Of a stretch of 13,785 nt of DNA, positions 9,312-13,785 are shown in pieces; the first letter of the stretch is position 1; each line of letters starts with the position of its first letter. Both the position numbers and the translations under genes were made by a program. The notes under the pieces were generated by a model. That model did not search any database. It saw nothing but the letters and a program-made list of their open reading frames with translations, and was not told the origin of the DNA. Source of the stretch: Synura sp. LO234KE (lineage: Eukaryota > Sar > Synurophyceae > Synurales > Mallomonadaceae); NCBI GenBank assembly GCA_015143735.1, contig VKHC01000285.1, positions 1 through 13,785 on the forward strand, written 5' to 3'.

Positions 9312-9951
9312 TTGAGGAAGCGACTTTGGTACACGTTCCACTTCTTGAGTCTGCTCCTGCCCCCTCCTGCAACAACATTCATCCTTTTTCATACCTCTGG
9401 ATGGATCCCTCAACGAGTTTTGCTAAAGACTGAGGGCACGTTTAAGAATCTCGGAGTAGAGTATCCCATCAACCCTGGAGAAACGACGTCCTTTACCACG
9501 ATGAAAAAGAAGCTTATACAGTCCACAAGAGCCATCACGATTAAGAAAGTGATCTCCCGAGCGGTCAATGTGGTCATTGCCAAGTGTTTCTATAATTGTG
9601 GGTCCTTAATTAGAGTTCCATTCTCCTTGTCCCCGGGGAAGTGTGAAGTAGACGTCGTACAAAAGCCATGAAGACCACACAGCTCAAGAATCTTTTTCAA
9701 CTAGCCAGCGCGGGAGGCCAGGGCTACTAACGCCTCTCGGTCATTATTCAACATTGTCAACGTGCGTGTCTCACCCGAGTTTTTCGGTCTGGCAATCACT
9801 GGTCACGCTGGGCGGCGGATGCATTTGTTCTTCGCGGCCATCACTTTCCTCATCATATTCCGCTCAACGCAATCACGTCGCAAATCATCCACCCGGGCAC
9901 ATTGCCTACGGATGGCAAGGGAATGCCTGCCTTACGACGCAGCTTTCTTAA
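9312..9951 (+). pseudogene. LINE-type element, post-palm reverse transcriptase segment (5' end of relic)
   Basis: The frame from 9312 (no ATG; it opens mid-protein) reads KTEGTFKNLGVEYPINPGE and then ITIKKVISRAVNVVIAKCF. F-K-x-L-G-V (9441-9458) followed by basic, helix-rich sequence is the pattern that follows the palm in non-LTR reverse transcriptases. The frame stops at 9669-9671. It continues one frame over as KTTQLKNLFQLASAGGQGY, where GG-x-G (9713-9724) is the conserved segment after the thumb. A third frame then reads LLTPLGHYSTLS and runs to 9951. The Y/F-x-D-D catalytic box and the endonuclease are missing upstream, so the copy is 5'-truncated near 9300, as is common for LINE insertions. 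Coupled frameshifts show it is inactive. Confidence 0.6.
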
Positions 9952-10187
9952 ACGGTCCAGCGCCCATATCCTGCCCTTCATTCGCTGGTGGGTACTGCCC
10001 TCCCGGGACACTCGTGGTTTCCGTCCAACGTTAAGTGCCTTCATGCGTTCCACCTCTTCATACTTTGAAACCACCTTCTCCACCGCTGGGATTGGCGGGA
10101 AGAAAGTGGTCCCAAGGCACTGAACGGCGCTTTAAACTCACTCGCCCACCCGGCTAGTTTGGTTGCTCTTCTCCTGCCGGGCCAAGT

Positions 10188-10320
10188 TTGACACTTCGCG
10201 CCTCCCGGCTTCCCCTCATCCACGGCAGCTCACGAAGATTTTGCACACTATGCTCCCCCTCCCTTGCGGGGCACATACTCACGATTGTCTATCGATGCTG
10301 GCACCTTCCCTCTCCGACAA
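10188..10320 (+). pseudogene. Possible zinc motif of the same LINE (C-x2-C-x6-H-x7-C)
   Basis: In the frame 10188-10412 the sequence RRFCTLCSPSLAGHILTIVY continues to R-C-W-H. Cysteine codons lie at 10242 and 10251, histidine at 10272 and cysteine at 10296. A compact C-C-H-C zinc-binding module C-terminal to the RT is known in many LINEs (for example plant L1-type elements). The spacing of about 520 bases after GG-x-G is what such elements usually show. The surrounding frame is short and the match is short, so a chance occurrence is possible. A weaker alternative lies at about 11810-11860, where H-C-A-P-L-C in one frame is followed by D-D-T-Y-D-H-V-F in another. Confidence 0.4.
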
Positions 10321-10824
10321 CTTCTCCTCCCAACTGGCAATCTTCCGCACCCTCTTGCGGATCCATGTTTATCTCGGCTCTATGGCGACCCAGAGATCTT
10401 TGGTTCAATTGATTCCCAAGCTACCCCCCTCACACTCGTCACCTCTAAGAGAAACCCGATCCCAGGGGGAGTATCCCCTGATATGCTCTCCTATCTCGAG
10501 ACCCTTCCGCTCGCAGTAGAAATCCACCGCTTGACACCGTACTCGTATATCGGCTGTATCGGTTAAAGTACATATCTCACATCACCCGAATGCGGTCTAT
10601 TCGCTTAGTCTGACCCGACTACCCAACATGTCTACATGGCCGTCCACACCAGTACTGGCGTCTCTCCCCTTCACCAGGCTGTAAATCACGGGGTCCATAG
10701 TATCTCGCTCAGCTCGGACCAGAAATCTTGGGCATCTAATATGTACTGTGACACTCTGCACCAATCTCAGGCCCCACCCTGGCATCAGGCGATACTTTTG
10801 ATGGGAATTCTTCGTGCAATGTAG
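10264..10824 (+). pseudogene. LINE middle region, frame with two stops
   Basis: One frame stays open over about 187 codons apart from stops at 10564-10566 and 10606-10608. It begins near DAGTFPLRQLLLPTGNLPHP and later contains AVNHGVHSISLSSDQKSWAS. The low stop density for its length supports a decayed coding frame between the RT and RNase H parts. I recognise no domain. The second half, with S-S-D-Q-K-S-W, faintly resembles the stretch after the palm of a reverse transcriptase, which would imply a second, nested element. Confidence 0.35.
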
Positions 10825-11337
10825 GATCATAAGTCTCGGACGGACACTTAGTTCTACGTATACCTAATTTCTCCCTGGTACAGTCCCTACATACTTCTCG
10901 TGCCTCCTTATCCATTGAGTTCACTGAGTGGCTCCATGCGGCGGTGCGGCTGCTGCTCAATCCGTTCACTTCTCCGGTTCACAGCAGCCCAACTCCCGTC
11001 CTCCCGGTGCCGTACACACCCATGGAGCTGGGATGCATCTTTCACACTCCTCCGCCCAGACCGAACATCGCTTGTTAGCTCTTTCACTATCCACACGCTA
11101 ACGGAATACTTCCCGATCGGAGCCCTCCACAACATACTATGGAGTTGGCGAGACAATTTTACGGGTAAATCTCAGCTTGTCCCACTCAAAGAGCGGGTAT
11201 AGTGCCTCCGGAAGATCACGCCTATAGAACGCGGGACCTCAACCGAACCCGTCGCCTTGACCCTTCAATTTGGGAGGATACGACCGTGAGATTTTGTCGA
11301 GTTCGAAATCAAAGTTTAGCATTACAGTACCTGTAAA
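10753..11337 (+). pseudogene. LINE middle region, continuing frame with three stops
   Basis: The frame one phase away from the preceding segment takes over. It carries internal stops at 10830-10832, about 11070 and about 11164 before the TAA near 11335, in about 195 codons. Coding-like stretches include RIPNFSLVQSLHTSRASLSI, FTEWLHAAVRLLLNP, MELARQFYG and RRLDPSIWEDTTVRFC. The first part has no ATG start. No domain can be named. The overlap of 10753-10824 with the preceding frame suggests a small indel within that interval. Minus-strand open frames here are judged antisense shadows. Confidence 0.35.
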
Positions 11338-12388
11338 CTACCTTCATGAGCTAGGTAGCGAATCCCTGCAATGGGGTGAAGGCTTTCCGGGTAGGGGGGA
11401 GGGCACACTACTTGGAACGGGTGACCCTCTCGTAGTCTGTGACGACATTCTGGGCAAAGATCTTCTGTGGCCAGTCGAGTTGTGCATACAGGGGCCGTAT
11501 GAGGCAGCTTATCAAACTAGTTCTAGCGCTACAACTAATTCTATGTACAGCTATGCTCGCACGTAATTTTAGACATGGGCGAGGATATCGGGGATGAGTT
11601 AACAGGGGAGACGTTCGATCGCCTAGCAGAATTATCAACGATCAGGATACGACCATGCGTTGCGGCGAAGGTTCTGGAATCGCCGTCGCTCCCGCCTGTC
11701 TCCCGGATTCACTCTATGCCTGCTTGAACGTCATTGGACTGTTGGACACAACTCCTCCAAGGAAGCCACTTCTGCTAAAGCGAGAGCCAATCTTCATACA
11801 TACTCACTGTGCGCCTCTTTGCACGGGGGGACGACACCTATGACCATGTTTTCCGCATCTCATCTCATTCTCTACTCCTGTAGCGAACAACTCGAGCGGT
11901 ACCACCAAACCGAAATAGATCTCGAGCAACGCCTTCTTCCCAAGCTCACCGAGATTGTTTTCTCTGCGGACGGCCATATAATTTGTCTCGGTAACTGAAC
12001 CTCTTCCCAATAGGAGGCACCCCCAACTGTCCTCCTGCCATCGGAATCCTCTGACGCAATTATCGCTGTTTTCGTGGACGTCTGCAGGACACTCGTGAAA
12101 CGTGTGTTGGTACACTCTGGTAGATAAAAATACCTCTGTGGACCCAGCCACTCTCCGTTTCCTACAGCAAAAGTGCAAGCACTTTGCCCCTCGTCCGATC
12201 AATGAACCCACGGTGTTCTACGGAGTTCGACTTTGCTTCACCTCCGCGGTATACACCTCTTGGTTGAGTCCAAACCGCTCACCGTCGGGATTCGGAGTGA
12301 CTTCAAACGCTTTAAAACACGAAAAAAGGCAGAAGAGTATGTATAGTCCAGGTGCTCACCTCGGGTCAACCTCCGCTTCCCCTTCCCC
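11338..12388 (+). pseudogene. LINE segment before RNase H, heavily frameshifted
   Basis: Coding-like pieces appear in all three plus frames. They are 11270-11566 (GTGDPLVVCDDILGKDLL), 11660-11998 (LERYHQTEIDLEQRLLPKL) and 12102-12503 (KHFAPRPINEPTVFYGVR at about 12178-12231). The last piece sits about 160 bases before the RNase H start, and its F-x-P...G pattern recalls the tail of LINE linker regions, but this is only a resemblance. The block keeps the GC-rich composition of the element, so it most likely belongs to it. No function can be assigned beyond linkage to the flanking RT and RNase H segments. Confidence 0.3.
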
Positions 12389-13163
12389 GACGCAGTCCTC
12401 TGTACCGACGGCTTTGCGTCCCTCTCCTCCGGAACAGCGGGGTGGGGAGTGTATGCCCGTCGCTCCAACAACACTGATACATCACTTTAGGGACAAGTCG
12501 TAACGTATTCTGCAGCGACCAACTGGGTGCGGGCCTCTCGCCCGACCACCAGCACCGGGGAAATCAGTGCAATCTATAATGCTTAATAGAGCTTTCCGAG
12601 AACACCAAGGCCCATGCCAATGCGATCCCGCGACGAGTTAATCTCATCCCCGACAGCGAGTGTTACAAGAGTACAGCCTTAGTCTCGTCGGGGACAACTC
12701 GATCAAGGCACGCAGCAATCAATCGATTATACAACCCGTCCGAACTCATCAACTGTCAATCCTCTGTATTCAGGCACATACGGGTGCCTCCACACCGGAA
12801 GCTCTCGGGAACGCAACCGCGGATTGACTTGCGGCCAGGGATAGTTCTGATTCCTCCAGCGCGCTCTCGCGACCGGATCTGGCGGAGCTTTGTCACAGTC
12901 GTCCGCGTTTCCCGTCCGGCCCATATGACCCTCTACGGCGTCCGAAACGGCGCTTCGCTCATCCCCTGCCCCTCCTGGGATCCCTTAGCCCCCTCAGTGT
13001 TGAGCTCCTCTCGACGGCCCAACGCACTCTATACTTATTTACCTCACCGCAATTAACTAAAGATTTTCGGGGATTATTTCTTATCTATATTTTGCCCTTG
13101 TTCCGAGGATTTCAACGCCGCTTAAAGCTTCCTTTTCCATTTTTCTTCTTTGCATCGCTATAA
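12389..13163 (+). pseudogene. RNase H domain of a LINE-type retrotransposon, frameshifted and stopped
   Basis: RNase H removes the RNA strand of the RNA-DNA hybrid during reverse transcription. In one frame the sequence reads DAVLCTDGFASLSSGTAGWG with catalytic Asp at 12407-12409, then a TAG stop after T-S-L, then TSTGEISAIYNA with catalytic Glu at 12560-12562. After a shift of one base it continues NRAFREHQ. In another frame IPRRVNLIPDSECYKS supplies Asp at 12652-12654. In the third frame IQAHTGASTPEALGNATAD then an in-frame TGA (12825-12827) and LAARD match the family's H-x-G...G-N-x-x-A-D-x-L-A signature, with His at 12777 and Asp at 12822. This frame is then open to a TAA at 13161-13163. 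All four acidic positions survive, but stops and shifts make it inactive. The GC-rich composition fades after about 13050, probably near the element's 3' end. Confidence 0.87.
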
Positions 13164-13785
13164 ACTAAGTTTTATTCTACTGGTCACCTACGGTTGTTTG
13201 ATAGTATTATTTTTGTCCTCCCTGCTTTTGCACTCAAAACAAGAAGCCTATCATAGGAAGCTAATACGCACCATTGGTCCATCAAAACCTTCTGGTATAG
13301 GAGATAAGTTACAGATCTAGAGCCTTATTCAATGCTAACGATTCCGAAAGGTTTATCGATCGTGAATATAGGTGTGATTTTCCCAAGTAATAAAAGAATT
13401 TTAGTTATTATAGGGGAGTAAAGACAAGTCATAAAGAAACAGACTACTAGCTACGAGGAAACAACACGCCTTCCACAAAACTAGCTATCTTCCACGCGCC
13501 AACTGACGAGTTTTTGACATGTTATTGCACACAACTTTATACGATATCCAGAAAAAGACGAAGATCCAAACTGCCTAGAATTGTTCATTTCTTCACCGCA
13601 AATTTACTCGTGCAAAAGTCTGATAGTTACTTATCTACGATTGCTATACCAGTGCTCCGGCGTATGGAATTTAGCACCGTTTGCAGTAATGATCCAAAAT
13701 TCATAATTACCATGATTTCATTCAGATTATCTGTTGCCAAGCAATAACATGAGATTGGCATCGTTATGATCACAAATGTCGATAT
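13164..13785. other. AT-rich flank, no gene seen
   Basis: No clear poly(A) tail or target-site duplication could be found after the RNase H frame. A 77-codon frame at 13514-13747 has no recognisable domain and AT-typical composition, so it is not called as a gene. Confidence 0.5.

Noticed and set aside
10446-10500. S-Q-G-E-Y-P-L as a reverse transcriptase 'QG-x-P-L-S-P' motif
   Set aside because: Spacing within the motif is wrong. The better open frame here reads N-P-I-P-G-G-V-S, and the location is after the RT segment, not before it.
13514-13747. 77-residue plus-strand frame
   Set aside because: No recognisable domain, AT-typical composition, and a length compatible with chance.

Overview
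This window reads as eukaryotic nuclear DNA from a repeat-rich, gene-poor region. No long intact reading frame is present. There are no Shine-Dalgarno/operon layouts, no rRNA or tRNA genes and no CRISPR array that I could recognise. What can be identified is decayed transposable-element coding sequence and several tandem or dispersed repeats. The species cannot be named from this sequence. The element types (LINE-like non-LTR retrotransposons, one with an RNase H domain) fit algae, fungi, protists or plants.

Left part (1-2030): a weak minus-strand reading frame rich in N, Q, S and T (1-557) resembles the start of a retroelement ORF1/gag. It is followed by an AT-rich gap, a pair of GC-rich inverted segments (765-1307), a two-copy 33-bp tandem repeat (1491-1556), and a compound satellite built on TTATAC and TTATCC(A/C) motifs (1637-2024).

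Middle-left (2030-4500): about 1.8 kb of AT-rich DNA without recognisable genes, then a C/T-rich minisatellite of about 24 units of 20 bp (3839-4315). The minisatellite leaves several overlapping frames open without being a credible gene.

Middle (4500-8230): a second gag-like N-terminus on the plus strand (4515-4882); a minus-strand LINE fragment covering the segment just after the reverse transcriptase palm (5009-6060); a pair of near-identical 94/95-bp direct repeats flanking a 9-bp-stem hairpin (6243-6508); a featureless stretch; and a decayed plus-strand coding block of unknown family (about 7480-8230).

Right part (9300-13163): a large, 5'-truncated, mutated LINE-type element on the plus strand. 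In order it shows a post-palm RT segment with LGV and GG-G motifs, a possible C-x2-C-x6-H-x7-C zinc motif, two long frames with only a few stops, and a clear RNase H domain in three frames with all four acidic catalytic positions still readable. The last 0.6 kb is AT-rich and appears empty.

Nothing here looks like a working multi-gene system. The most solid result is the RNase H-bearing LINE relic. The least explained items are its unusually long middle region, the decayed coding block at 7.5-8.2 kb, and the compound satellite.
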